Assembly: GCA_033297075.1 (NCBI GenBank)
Contig: MU858054.1
Coordinates: forward strand, 62,001-126,000
Source of the DNA: Rhypophila decipiens
Taxonomy: Eukaryota > Ascomycota > Sordariomycetes > Sordariales > Naviculisporaceae
Direction: 5' to 3'
Length of the DNA: 64,000 nt
In this document: one piece after another, positions 42,827 through 56,300 of the stretch
Layout of the letters: the number at the start of each line of letters is the position of its first letter
Numbering within the stretch: position 1 is the stretch's first letter
Program-made: the position numbers and the translations under genes
The notes under the pieces: generated by a model
What the model saw: only the letters and a program-made list of their open reading frames with translations
Told to the model about the DNA's origin: nothing
Database searches by the model: none

Positions 42827-45800
42827 GAGAATGGAAGGCACGAGCAAGGGGAGTCATTCGTGAAGAAAACAACGGAGTCCCACGTCACCTATACCGTAAC
42901 TTGAAACAGAGCCCACGAAGAAAAAGAGAGACGGAGCAAGAGGACATGGGGGGCAGAAGTAAAAAGAAAAGAAAAGTGGCCGTATGGGACCAGAATACCA
43001 CAGAGGGGGTAGTTCTAACAGATCACATGCGTTTTTCTGTTAACAGAAATCAAGATGATGGCGTGGACATGAGAGGGCAATGCAGGAAAGAGACACAGCA
43101 CAGCTCGGAGGAAGCCAGCAGTGAACACCCCAGCCTGCTGTCAATCAATGAGGTGCATATCGCCGGCCAGGGACCCATGGATTACGCCTCTGGTTGCGGG
43201 CACTGTACCATGAGCGATCAAGCGGCGACAGGGGCCGATCTGGAGGGGTCCACAGCGAGGTAGGTCCTGATGTATGTACACTGCACTCCTGTTTCTATGG
43301 GGAGTAGTGTAGGTACCTTCATGTAACCCGTATCAGTAGGCGGGGTATCTTTGTCGATACGACGCGGGGAAGCCAGATGAGTGGTGCGGCGCTGCGGTCC
43401 TGACCGCCAGTAGACGATTCACCGCATTTCGAAGTCCCAAGTGACGGCCGTGGTGAATTGGAAACGGCTCCAACCACCACTGACATGCAACGAGCTTGAA
43501 TGGAAAGAAATTGTGCATTGTTCTCTGAGACCTTTGAAGAAGGAAAGAAAGGAACGGGGATACGTACTGCAAGGCACTTTCCTCATCAGAGACAACCACA
43601 CAACGACTGTCTCGCAACTGCTCGTGGGAAAGACTGTTCCAGATCCCACACAAAGCTCCACCTTGTCCTATATCGTCATATCCATCCCCTTCGGCCTCTA
43701 CAGCCATCCCATCCATTTCACACTAGGCCGCCCCCTGGTGAGGGAAGGAGAAGCCGAGAGTTCAATATCGACAACCGCTCGCCTCACTTTTCCTCCGAGC
43801 AGCTCCTTCCCTTGCCGATTCGCTAGCCCGGGGCCCTTGGTATGGTCCCGTGCTCGCCAAAGCTTTGTTGATGTCAACACGGATGGCTGACCTCGAGTGC
43901 TCTTGCGCGCCCGTACCGGCGAGGTTGAATAATGCATGTCTATTTTCGAACCATGGGTCCCACTGAGTGAGCTTGAGGGTCAATCAAAGGTCAATCAAAA
44001 CATCCGTTTATGGTCAAGTAGGAATCGATGACAATGGGAGCGTCCTTGAACATGGGGTGTGGAGTATAGGGGAAGACAGGGCCTTCTTGGGAAGCATTGT
44101 CCAGGAGCTGCATACCAGAAGTGGACATGACCGTCACTAAGTCCGACCTGTACTACCATGTTGGTTGAGCTTAAATTAATTGCCAGTGTTTGACAAGATT
44201 TAACCCCCTTCGCCTCTCTTGGGAGCTTACACAAGTCTTAAGTATGCAAATTCTGTCCGACATTTTTCGGAGAATTATCAAGTACCGTTGCTCCTTCCCT
44301 GGTGGACATCCTTCTCCACCTCGCTGTAGGGCCCGACACTTCATCCACAGTATAGCAGGTTATTACACTACTTAGCTGGACCGTAAAACGGGAAAGCGGT
44401 TCCTTCCTCCAGCCCGTGCCGTCGTGGAGTACGGTAAATGCGGAGAAGGAGAGTCGGTGTGAGCCCGGTACAATAGTTCCAGGAACCAAGGAATTCGAGT
44501 TCTTGCAGTGGGCTCCATGTCCCACACGAACCTGGAATCTGCCAAATCTCGAACGACGTGTGTTGTTTCCCCAAGACCTTAGTGCTCACGCACCCTTTTC
44601 CCGTCGAGTAACTGCCTCCCAACACCTTCTAACCCCAAAGCTTTCAATTCTCTGAGGTTCCATCCCGGGTAGAGTTCCGTTGGGGTAACTGGGGTATGAC
44701 ACCAGGAACAAGCGACCTTTTGAGTCGTTAAAAAGGGACATCACGGTGAACTAGTCCTCTGACTAGACCACACCTTGCATTCTTGACCATCCTCGCCATG
44801 AACACCAATGAAAGTCACCCGGATCGCATGATGATATTCAAAACAGGGCGAGCAGAGCCAGATTTATCTGAGTTGGCTCCGATATCCCTCCGAATTCGAA
44901 GCTAAAACACCGCACTCTCGGCTAGAAGTGGGTTTTGACGGAACAATATGTAGAATCTAATCAGACCTGACAGAAGAAACAGCAAAACGGCGTCTCCAAG
45001 CCTCGACTGTTTCACCGTAATGATGGATAAGGCCACCCCTCCCGATACCGGGACCTTGGCCGGGTTCACCTGTCCTGACTTGAGGTCCCTTTGCAGAAGC
45101 AAGAGGCTTTTGACGATGGGGGGGCACTCTGGTCTGTCCATTTCGGCTCTGCTCCTTCGGCTCTTCTTCCCCACAATTCGCCAAAGTTTGGCGGCAACGG
45201 TTCACAGACTGTTGCCCGAGTCGGCTGTCAACTCTGTCATATTGTCAATGGACCATACTTCGACTCCCACACCAGAGTAGGCGAATATGGCAACCATATC
45301 GCCTGTAAGCAATTTAACGTCTGTATTTGTACATTATGTACACTCTCGACGAAGAAGGCCCTTCATACTTCGTCTATGTTTTCCTCTCAGAGTTACGAAA
45401 GAACCGAAGACCGATACAACTACCGCGTCCCACGCACATAAATAGATCGCGGACCCAGCTCATCGGTTAGTAAAAAACCATTTCTAGCTTTCTTTGTCCT
45501 GCACACGGGTTTCGGAGCTGTTCCCCTGTGTGGCTTGGCCCACCTTCAGTGGCTCTCACTCGGCTCTCGTGTTGTCCAGTGTGGTTGGTTCTGTTGGCCT
45601 TGCAAGGCTCACAGCTCTGGGTCAGCTGGTCAACCCCTGCATCCTAGTTCAAATTAACGTCTCAGTCTTCATATTCCGTACCTGTTGATAACACCCCTCT
45701 TGCAGTCGCGCGGTGGGGGTTGCCGAGCGAAAAAAAAAAAATTTGATGGGAGAATACGTTGCCGAGTTGTGATCCCAATGTATCAGTTCTCAGGTTTTGG

Positions 45801-48020
45801 ATGGGTCGGGTCCTGTCGCCGTCCCTGTCAGGTCCGTTTGTTGTCGTCGTTCAGATAAGATCAACACTGGTAAGGCTGGGGTGGATCACCGATTACCGCA
45901 TCTCACGGATGACGCAGACCCTTGTCCCCTGCACGGATACGGAGAAGTGGAGTCTGACCACTGGGCCGCTGGCTAGCAGGCCCGCAGGCCTCCCCCTGCA
46001 GCGCTGAATTCTAGAAGGCTTTTGGCGCCTTCCACAGCGCGATCATCATCCCTGCCACAGGGCACAAAGACAGACTTCGTCACTTCGGATGGAAGGACTT
46101 CCATATCACATCAATTGACCGGGGTCCTTGGATGACGCGGGCAGTCCTAATTGACCAGTCCTTCATCAGGTCCTATCCTGTCCTCAGTCCTAGACTTGCA
46201 CCTCGAGTCCACAACAACATCAAGACTCGCGAACCACATCCTAATTCGCCTACTAGGGAGGAGTCAACCCTACATTTGGCCGCATGCATCATCTCATCAT
46301 GATCCCTTCATCAACGGCCAACATCACCAAAACTCATCAACCTTTCTGCAACTGGCTTCCGACCCAAACGAGAAGGCTCGGGACCCCAGAACTTGACCCT
46401 ACCCGTCTTATAAAGCACGCGACTTAGATGAAATACAATCTCCATTGCTGCAAGTGCTGCACCCACCGAACCGCCGTGAATGACGAGCTCATATCCGAGT
46501 ACTCTTACAGAGCGGCCGGGATGGGAGAGGGGCCAAAGTAGGTTCACACTTCGCTTATGTATGGTTCGAGTCCTCTTTCGAAAGGACAGGCCTTTTCGGC
46601 CCCCATCGTTCAAAATTCTGTATCTTCATTGACTCTCACAGGTCCGCTTAGATCCATGGAGTCATGGGCCCTATGCTGTGTAGTGTCTTGTTGTTGTGCG
46701 ACCTGTCAAACCCCTGCCCATTTCCGACCTTGTCTTCCCTCCACGACACATTCACAGTGGAGAAACTAAACAAAAAAGAGAAGAGGCGCTCGATCACTTG
46801 CAATCTCCCTTCATCTTCCGGATTCCCCGTGGCCCGCCTAAATCCCTGCCAGAGCAGAGGCGTTCACTTTACCTCGAATCCCTGATGCTCTACCCTGGCA
46901 AGGCGCTGGATTTGCTTTTTACGGACATGTCTACATGAGACTGGGCCAACGGCTTCGCTCTTTTGAGCCATTCATAAACGGCAACACTGTCATGGAGGTT
47001 GGCCGGACGTTTATTCCACCCACTACGGCTGACTTGTCTGTATGGTGTACCGAGTGCACCACACGACAGACATGAAGAACGGCAACCGTCACTCGGCATG
47101 CCACAAATCCAGAAAAGGAAATTAGGTGAAGATGAAACCATCCAGAAAAGAAAATACGGACATACACTCTTTCTTGGACCTTCAGGTCGGACATAACTAA
47201 CCTAAGGAGGCCTCTGACCGACCCGTCCATAACTTTCACCGCACTACTAGAGCGGTAAGTAAATTAGCATCGTCGCTGGCGCTGACATGTACATACAGGA
47301 AACGCACGCCAATGCAAAGCAACTTGATGCGGATTAGACATACATTAGTCTCGTCCTCCGAATCACTACTCCCCTGCTCGGTGGTGGATCTACACAATAC
47401 ACCCCCAAATGTAAATCTGACTGCCTACACCGCACAATAAAGAGTTCTGACCAACAAGAGGGCCAGGATGCCCCGCCAATTTCATCATAACTTCTAGAAG
47501 GCTTCTTTGCATATTGTCCAGTTATGTTGATGTGATGGTGGGTGTGTAGTGGTGTAACCATCCATGCAGGTGTGCGGCAGGCGGTCTGGCTTGCTGGCTT
47601 GCTGGCTTGCTCGCCTCCCTTTCATTCGAGAGGTCGATGGGCCTGCTTGGGCCGCGGGTCATGTCTGGAATAGAACCCCGTCCGTAGTGATGAAATAAAG
47701 ACACACTACAAGCAGGTAGGGACAAGGATTTGACATCCTGTCTGTACCAGTGATGTACGATTATACTGGACGAACGACGGCACAACGGTCACAATCCCAG
47801 TATCAAATGCAACAGGGACTGATGGAAAGAAAGACAAAAGACAACCTATAAGACGACATATAAGCCTAAGAACATACAGGCAGGGACAGGGGCTCTAACC
47901 CAAGTCTATTAGGAATAATCCACCACTACTCCGTATGATGATGTGCAAAACAACCCGACCATACCAACCCGACAGGAGAAAATGCAACGGGGTGATGAAC
48001 GAACAGTGTGGACGAGCGGG

Positions 48021-48390
48021 AAAGAAAGACGGAAGGCGACCTATCACGATCCAAGAACAAAGTAACCACCATATATGCAAGTACCTATGCTCATCTTTTT
48101 GATTGTTTTGCCCCTCCCTCTAGCCCACACAACGAAGTGTTGTTCTATGGATCTTCTGGAAGGCCTGAACTGCACCAGATAATAATACAACGAGACGCCC
48201 AGAAGCGAAGCAACAGTGTGACGAACGAAAGGGAAGAAAATGCGAAAGACAACCTATAAGCGTCCAGGAACCAATGAACTATTATGTACCTGTATGTATG
48301 CACGCCGCTCATCGTTTTGATTGTTTTGCCCCTCCCTCTAGCCCACAGAATGAACGTTCCAATGTTCCGTGGATCTTCTGGAAGGTCCAC
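48021..48390. repeat. Degenerate 218-bp direct duplication
   Basis: Two copies of the same layout are offset by 218 bp. Each contains GAA-GAAAG..GACAACCTAT-like words, then an exact 33-bp block (from TTTTGATTGTTTTGCCCCTC, at about 48097-48129 and 48315-48347), then TGGATCTTCTGGAAGG. A weaker third and fourth echo occur upstream (GAAAGAAAGACAAAAGACAACC at about 47827) and downstream (GATCTTCTGGAAG at about 48460). It lies 3' of the patatin gene on its transcribed strand. Confidence 0.75.
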
Positions 48391-48877
48391 CCACTCGACA
48401 CCCACAGCAGACAAGAACAAGACTGGATGTTCCGTGACTTCAAACGGGGAAATAATCGATCTTCTGGAAGACCCACCCCAGCCCGTTCGAGGACTAGAGA
48501 AGAACAAGATTGGACAATGTCCGTGAACTTTCGGACTGGGGTCTCTCCAGTTTAGATTGGTCTACCCGCTTCTCGACGAGAGGTTCATCACATCACCGCG
48601 CAACAATACGCCTTGTAGAACATACATGTACAAAGCCTAGGATCAACCTACAAGTGAGAAACCATGTACCCTTGAGATCGGCAAAAGTGCCTAGTGTACA
48701 ATGATGATTTTGTATCTATATGTACCGCTGATGGTATACTTGTAAATTATTACTTCATACGCTCTACGAGACATGTATACTGTCTATGTGTATCCTGCTG
48801 TCTCGTCTGACTAGGTATACTCCGTCCGCTGCCCTGTTCATCATCAGGTTCCTTTTGTACCCATGTAGGAAGGATAT

Positions 48878-51211
48878 CTAATGCCCAGTAAGCAAGAATC
48901 TCGCAGCCGTGCTCTGCGCCCGTTCCCGCTCCCTACTCGACGACGCACTGGCAGCAGCACTTCCACTCGTGTGCTTGCGTTCCCTCCACTCGCTCTGCGC
49001 ACGATTCCTCCCACCACTGGTACCGGTACTGTTACTCTCACCACCGCTTTCGTTGTTGTCCCCTTCTTCTTCGCCGCCCCCAATGACACCAGACGCACCA
49101 AATCCCACCCTACCAGAAGGTCCCGGTGCAGCACTAGTATTCATAGCACTAGCTTTCCTCCTGAGCCCACCAGCCTTGAGCCTCCTAACTTGCTGATAGG
49201 CTCGATCGAGCTCCGTCTCCACAGCACAGCGAATCTGCAACGCCGCCACAGCCGGCCAGACGCTCCTCTCGCCCCGTAGGATCCAGTATTCGAGCGTCTC
49301 TTTCGTAGGCGTCTCTAACAGCCTGACAAAGTCCCCCAGAGTCACTTCCGGGACTAACGTCATACTCGCCCCGGGGACCTCCTCATCTACCAAAAACCTA
49401 CGAATGCCCGCGGGAAGTAACTGTAAAGTATCGAGCTGCCTCAGTCGGTGGCGAATCTCGAGACCCATCATGCGCAGAAGGAAAGCAGTAACCTGGGTGA
49501 TCTTGCTACGAGTCTCGAGCAGGGACGGGCCGTGCATGTCGGATTGCAAGAAGGGAATTATATATGGACGGGCCTGGCTGACGATGAAGTGGTTCACGTT
49601 GAAGAGCTGGGCTATTTGCCGCAGCGGGGCTTGACGGTCCGAGTAGGATGCGTGCGTCCAGTGGCGGAAGTCGACAGTGTTAGCGGGCTTCCAGGGGATA
49701 ATATTGCCGTGCGAGTCTTTGCAGAGGACGCGGGTCTCGCGGTGGCCGTAGAGGGATGAGGTCGAGGCGTTGGATGCTACTGCTGCTGTCCAGATGAGCT
49801 AGAGTAGAGTTGAAGAGTTAGTGTTATTTGTAGATAAGAGAGAGGCAAGGCCGTGCGTTTTTCCACTTGGATTCCATGACATGCATAACGAAGAGATTAT
49901 GGGAAGAGACACTTACCACGTTGGGGGCGGTCAGGTAATTCAGTAGAGTCGGGACACCCCCCTGACCGGCCGTGGCGACTGTTATGTTGAGAATTCTCTT
50001 GCTGCGCTGATACGCCTCCTCAAAAGTCAGATCTCCCACATTGGTCCGGACACAGTCCTCCAGAACCTTGACATCCAGAAAATACCCATCTCTCTTGAAC
50101 CGCTGCACTCTGCGCATAAGGGTTGCCAGTCTGGTCCATATCGAATCGTTTGGCTCGTTTTCACCCGAGCCGAGTTTCCGGCCCCTACCAGAAAACGCCG
50201 AGAGATCGATGCCATCCCCGCTCAGTACACTTGGTAGTTCTTCCTCGGTGTGGATGGCTACCAGTGATGCTATCAAGGCACCCGTCGCGGTGCCGGTAAT
50301 GATGCGTGGGAGAAGTCCCCGCAAGAACAAGGCCTTGACCACGCCCAAGTGGCAGAGACCGAATATCGCTCCTCCCTGGAGCACCAGTGTGCTCCGCCCA
50401 AACGCCTGTCGAGTATCATGTACAAAGTCGAGCTTATTCTGGGTAGACATGCTGGTGATGAGATTCGATCTGCTGGCTTTGGCATCGAATCCGCCGAGTC
50501 GGCCAGCCTCGGTTCCAAGCTTCGTCCCCTTCCTTCCGTCCCCATCCCCGTTGCTATCCGTACCAGGAGTCTCGGTGGTCTCAAAATTCACCACGGTCTG
50601 GCTCGGCGCCGAAGCAGGACCGCCAGCACCACCACGACCAGCTGTGATCGAAACATTCGTGCCCGGGGCGGTGGGCAGACACGCTATATCCTCTATCGCC
50701 TCGGCCACCCGTGTGATGTACTCCTCAATCAAGAATTTGGTCCCCGCAAAGCTGCGATTATAGAGCTTCGTAGCCGTGATATTGCCCAGGTTTCGAACCA
50801 AACCGCTTCTAAGCAGGTTGACAAGGGCGTGTATGTTGCCGTCCTCACGTGCCGCTTCGATACTGGCCAACCGCTGGTTGATTAGGCGGTAGTCGTAGTG
50901 CTCAGATGTGGCATTATTCCTCCATAGATCCAGTCCCAGGAGGGCGTCGAGGTTTCGAGCTGCTTCTTCCCATTGCTCGAAGTCGGAAGCGTTTCTTAAT
51001 ACGTCGAGCCAGACTTCTACTGGGCTGCGTTTGCGATACCATTGGAGGAGTTTCTGTGAAGGTGATAGAGTGTTAGTGGCTGCTGATGGGATAAGAGTAA
51101 GAGGCTCAAGGAGAAAGGGACACAGAGTAGGAGAGGACCCACGTTGTACCAAAAGAGGGCAATATGTACGAATATTTGCCATATGGAGGCAAAAATATTG
51201 CTGGCCGCCAT
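48878..51211 (-). CDS. DUF3336/patatin-domain protein of the TGL3/4/5-SDP1 triacylglycerol-lipase family
   Basis: Three exons on the minus strand: 51211-51143, 51053-49917 and 49798-48878, 2,127 nt in all (708 aa). The N-terminus has a hydrophobic stretch (IWQIFVHIALFWYN), then a DUF3336-like region (KRSPVEVWLDVLRNASDFEQWEEAA). The patatin part starts at LVLQGGAIFGLCHLGVVKAL, the oxyanion-hole glycine loop (about residue 250). The nucleophile elbow, normally GxSxG, reads GTATG: residue 279 is Ala (codon GCG). DVKVLEDCVRTNVGDLTFEEAYQRS and LNITV...PTLLNYLTAPNVV are typical of the family. The C-terminus (from about residue 620) is Ser/Gly/Arg-rich and disordered. Relatives hydrolyse triacylglycerol on lipid droplets. 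Without the serine, this member may be inactive as a lipase, use another residue, or have a structural role. Confidence 0.88.
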
Positions 51212-53300
51212 TCTGGGCGAACAGTCTCGGACGAAAAACGCGGGATGAGGAAAAGGGTATAATCGAGAAAGATACAAAGAAGAAAATAAGTGATGTGATA
51301 TGCGGGCGTTATGAAGAGGCCATGTTCTTCCTCGACTTGGAGATTTTTGTTGATTTCTTTTCCTTGAGACTGCGATGGTTAAACCTTCCCCGTCACCCTC
51401 CTTCTCTCCGTCGTATTAACGTTGTTTTAACTCTTGGAATGAGTCATGAATTTCGTTTCGATCAAAACGTTGAAGATATGTGGCATTCAAAAAACGAAGG
51501 TAAACAAACACAACAACGTAGCCGAGGTACTAGTGAAACGATATGAATACACGCAGCGAGTGGGGAGAAGAGCGATTCCCTTCGTCTTTTGCAAATGTAA
51601 GGAAGGCTGTGAGCCGGTTAAGGTATGAAGGAAGGAAGGTTGCCGGAAAGTCGTGGACGAGAGAAGCAAGGAAGGAGAGAAGTTGTGAATTGACAAGAGA
51701 CGACCACCGGCTTGATTGAGACAGTGTCAGGTTAGCAACATCGTCCGTTGCTCTTGCCGGCTTTCAGTTGTTAACTACACGTGTAGAAACATTCCAAATG
51801 TCTCCATTTCGTGCGCCACCGCCGCCCTGGTCTCACCACGCGTGTTCTTTCCTCCTCGGAGGGCTGGATGGGGTGGAGGGGTTCGTTGGTCTCGGATCCA
51901 GATCGCAGACATGTGATTGTCAAAAGTACCAGATAGGTGGATCCCCGGGCGATCCCCTTCCACTTACAGGGCAAATCCCGAGTTCCTGCAGGTTCGGCAG
52001 CGGTAATTGGGGTCGTCCCGCGGAACCACATGGGCGAGATGCCGCCGAGATCCCAGAACCCTGACGCCCTAACATTGCCCTGTAAAAGCCCACTCTTCAA
52101 TATGAATTCATGTATTGTACAATACTCCGTACGGATCCACGTTGTACGAATACCTATGGCCTCGGAGCCCTGCCTATTTGTTTTTTTTATAGCTCGGTCT
52201 TCTCGGCCAAGACGACCAGAGATGTTGTACAAAGTGCACGATTCATTCACAAGCAAACTTGAGTAGATTGTTTATAACCGAACTTGATTCCGTCACGCTA
52301 GGATCAAGGGGCCGGCCAGAAAAAAGGCTACCTGCTAAAGTACGGAGATCCCAGCTACATTAGAACGTGAGGAACACATATACAGATCCCCCAAAGCTAT
52401 ATAACCAACCTCCCCTGAATAAAATCCATATCAAGTCCCAAGCCCACCTGAACACCAAATTGAACCCGCCCTCCATGCAATTCTATCGAATGTGGATCTC
52501 AAATGCTCTATCTGTAAACAGACACTCAACGGTGTCGTGTTCCATCCAGGGGTTTGGTTCGACCTGGCATTCGCAATGTCCACCACTCTAAGGCCCAAAA
52601 AAAAACACAGCAACAAGAAGATGGATGATGCAAGGATGTATCCTTATATAAGGAGGAGTGAACCAAGGAAACAGAGTGCCATCAACCCTGTCTAGTTTTG
52701 ATGCTGCCATCTGCAAGAAATCGTCTCAAAAAGAAAACCAAAAGCTCCACCTCTCCATCACCGATGGACCGAACAAACAAGGAAATAAGCCATAGTCTCT
52801 CAAATGTGAGAGTGAACCGCTCGACGTATCCCCGAAGAGAAATAATTAGGAAGCGGATGGTCTTTCCATCCGTATGACTGAACTTGAAGCAAAAGCAAGT
52901 GGGTTCCTGCCATGATTGTGGACCTCGGGGAAAGTTGCAGATATTCGCTACAGAGCTGAACACTTCCCTTCATATCTGCTAATATCCCAACTCGCTTGCA
53001 GGATAATTTGCGAAAGGGTATCGTTTGTCAGTTCCATCATTACTTGGTCTTGTCGAATGAGTTGCAATAAACCAAGCATGACAACAGACAGACATCGAGA
53101 AAAGCAGGATGGCCTAGAGGAAAACGAAGCCTGATAGATCGCGAGGAGCCAAGCAAGGTGCCGTAAAAAGGGCTCCAAAAGAAGAACAGCAGCCGCCTAA
53201 ACGCCGAAGCTATGCGCCATCCATACAATTGAAAATCCAGGGAAATCGAGAACAAGGTTATTCTGTCATCCCTGATTGAATAGAAAGAGGGCCGAAATCT
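51212..53300. other. Intergenic, patatin promoter and FUN30 3' side
   Basis: About 2.1 kb between two minus-strand genes. No gene was recognised. The left part should contain the patatin promoter and the right the FUN30 3' UTR. Short frames up to about 210 codons (50908-51546, +) mostly overlap the patatin gene antisense and are not supported. Confidence 0.5.
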
Positions 53301-56300
53301 TCAGTCGCTATCGGGTGGGCTGCCGATGGTACTTTTCTTCATCTCTTCCCTGACAGCAGCTTCCATGTCGCTCTGCGTCATTTCCACATTGTAACCAACA
53401 ACCCTGTTGGCAAGTTCCAGCTTCTTCTGGCATGCCTTGTAGACCAGCTCCTCAACGGTGTCTTTGCTGATGAGCCGAATGACTTCGACAGGGCGCGTCT
53501 GGCCAAGACGATGGGCTCGGTTCTCTGCCTGAAGGTCGTCCTGCGGATTATCACTTTGGTCGAAAATGATGACCTTGTTCGCCGCCGTCAAATTGATACC
53601 GGTGCCACCAGATCCCGTTGTGAGAAGAAAGACGGGAATATTCTCATCAGAATTGAATTCGTTGATCAAGTTCTGACGCTCCGAGACATCGGTGCTGCCT
53701 TGTAGAGCCAAGTACGGGATCTTCTCTGAGGCCAAACACTCCCCCAGTATCTCAATGACTTTGGCAAATCGAGTGAACACCAGGGCCCGGTCGCCGTTTG
53801 CCTGATACTGGCGAACGAGGTTGAGCAGGGTCTTGACCTTGGCAGCATCCATCCAGGAACCATCCGGGATGTCAAAGCTGCGGATGCAGCGATAATCTCT
53901 GCACCAGAGATGGATCTCAAAATCCGACAAGGCCTTGAGTTCATTGATGAGGTGTTGCAGATTGGGTTGCCGAAGGTCTGTTTGAGGGACCTTCTTCATC
54001 AAGATGCTGGCAATCTTTTCGACATCCGCATCTTTGAAGTACCGGCGAAACAACTGCGGGTGAATGGCCGATTTTCGCAACTGAATCCACACATTGTTAT
54101 TATCGTTTTCGCGGCCCTTCTCCCTCGCCTCCGTAATGCCATCCTTCTTGAAGCGTCTCTCGTAGTCGCGGTAGATTGTACTTTGGGACTTCTCCATCTC
54201 GCAGTGGATGATTCGGGCTGTCTTGGGTGGCAAATCTTTCAAGACCTGCTCCTTTCTGCGTTGGAGGATAAACGGCTCAAGGATAGTGCGGGCGCGTGCC
54301 ACCCGTTCTGTTTTGAGTAGCGCTCCTTGGGAGACCGCGGTCAAGGAGGCCTTTTGATTGAACAGGTCCTCAAGATCTTCAACATGATCCTTGAACAGGT
54401 CCGGGTCGACGAACTGGAGCAATGCAACCATCTCCATCAGGTTGTTCTGAACAGGAGTGCCAGACAAGATCAATCGCCAAGTCGAGGAGACCCGAAGAAG
54501 ATCTTTGTAGAGTTTCGTCTTCGGATTCTTCATTTTATGGCCCTCATCATAGACAGTCACTATCGGCCTAAGACGACGCAAGTTGACAATGTCTTCCGAT
54601 CTCGACACTTGGGTGTATGATGTCAGAACCACATGGTGAGCCGCCGGATCCTCTTGGATCTCATAAGCAATCTCGTCACGCGTTGCCTGTGAGCCCCCGT
54701 AAACGGTGACTTGGAGGCCTGGAGCAAAACGCTTGAACTCGGCCTGCCAATTGGCCAAGGTTGATGGAGGCACAAAAATGATGTTTGGCCATGGCCGATT
54801 CTCATCGTCGTCCGTGCCTCCGTTGTCCGTCCAATCCTCGACGATGGAGCACATCAATGAGATAACCTGGCAAGTCTTTCCAAGACCCATATCGTCGGCC
54901 AAAATACCTCCATATCCCTTCTCGTACAGCGTATACAACCAGTTAAGGCCATATAACTGAAAGGACTTCATGACGCAGTTCCCTTTCATGAATTTGGGCT
55001 CGCGCAACGGGAGATCGAACAGGGCTGATGAGCTTTGCATGCTCATGGGTGTCATTGGTTTTCCCTCATCGTTCTTGGACTCAATTCGTGACTGTCCTGT
55101 GACATCCACCTTCCAGGTTGAGGTCACTGCCTTGATTTGTTCGGCTCGCTTATCGCAGACAGCAATCACATGATCGATGCCATCGAGAGCACGGGTATAA
55201 TTCTTGATCGCGGCAACGATGTCTTCTCCAATCGCGACACGAGCTGTTTTTGAGGATCGTTTTTGCTTCTTCTGCGAAATAGAGACGTTCCTAGCTGCCT
55301 CTAAAGTCGCGAATGGCTGGTGGGAAAGCATGCTCTTCGCGCTCTCTTCTTTAATATTTGCGATGGCCATAAGTTGAACGACGTCGCAACTGTTGAGATA
55401 GTTCAACACCCGGGCACCCAGTTCGTCGTTGGAAGAAATCTCCTGAGGTGACTCGGGCGTTGCCTCACGAACTTGTTTGAAGTTATCGTCGTCTTCTCCA
55501 TCGTCGCTCACAAGGTCAATAATTTGTTGACGAATGGGGATGGGTTTGGAATCCGGCTTGACAGGTGAGCTCGAAAAGCTCGGTGATGCCTGTCTTGGTC
55601 GTCGGCCTTGTATGAGACGTCGGCGCGGCTTTGCGACAGGAAGTTTGACGGGTGAAGCCCCGAGACTATCGAGACTATCATCACTGGAAGCAGCGGAAGA
55701 AGAGACGAGATTTGTGGCCCAATCTTTCTGCATACCAGAGGGTCGGGCGGGGCTGGTCACCAAGCTGCCTTGGCTGCTTGATGGCTTGGATATCTTGTTA
55801 CGATTAGAGAATGCCTTCAATGGATTGCGGAATGAGAAAATTACCTGTTTCATTGGTGGTTTTGGAACCGCCACTGCGATCGAGTCTGACTCCTTTCGCT
55901 GAAAAGAGCTTGGACGAATGTCGCCTCTAGCGGGCCGTTCGTCGTCGGAAGAATCGTGGATATACAACGGCTTTTCCAGTTCATCATCCGAGATCATAAT
56001 GAACTCTCTCTTGTTAGGATTCTTCGCGATCGTCGCAGTCGCGACTCGCGCGGGGGGTCTGTATTCCGTTCCCGCAGGAGCCATGATGTTTGCAAGTCGC
56101 CCGGCTGGCCGTGGTGGAGGCGACTTGCGGAAAGGAGAGGATGCAGGTACTTCCACGATTGACTTCGGGGATGAAGCGAGAGCAGTTTTGGGTTTGAGAG
56201 TGGGGCGCTCGACTATCTGGGTAGGTTGAGTAAAATAAGGCGACTCTGAAAGACTAGCAAGGTCGTCGCTGCTATCCTCCTCGTCGTCGATAAAGTCGAG

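Larger units (their letters stand above)
42460..48877. other. 6.4-kb gene-poor region
   Basis: No recognisable gene on either strand. Frames up to about 150 codons exist (for example 42808-43263 and 43441-43890), but they lack domains, join to nothing across splice sites, and look like chance. The left end is the promoter of the unknown 216-aa gene and the right end the 3' side of the patatin gene, including the 218-bp duplication. The middle is mixed-composition DNA with scattered short motifs and could hold non-coding transcripts. Confidence 0.5.

Noticed and set aside
42808..43263. 151-codon plus-strand frame
   Set aside because: It overlaps the TATA box and promoter of the minus-strand 216-aa gene and has charged low-complexity content without a domain.
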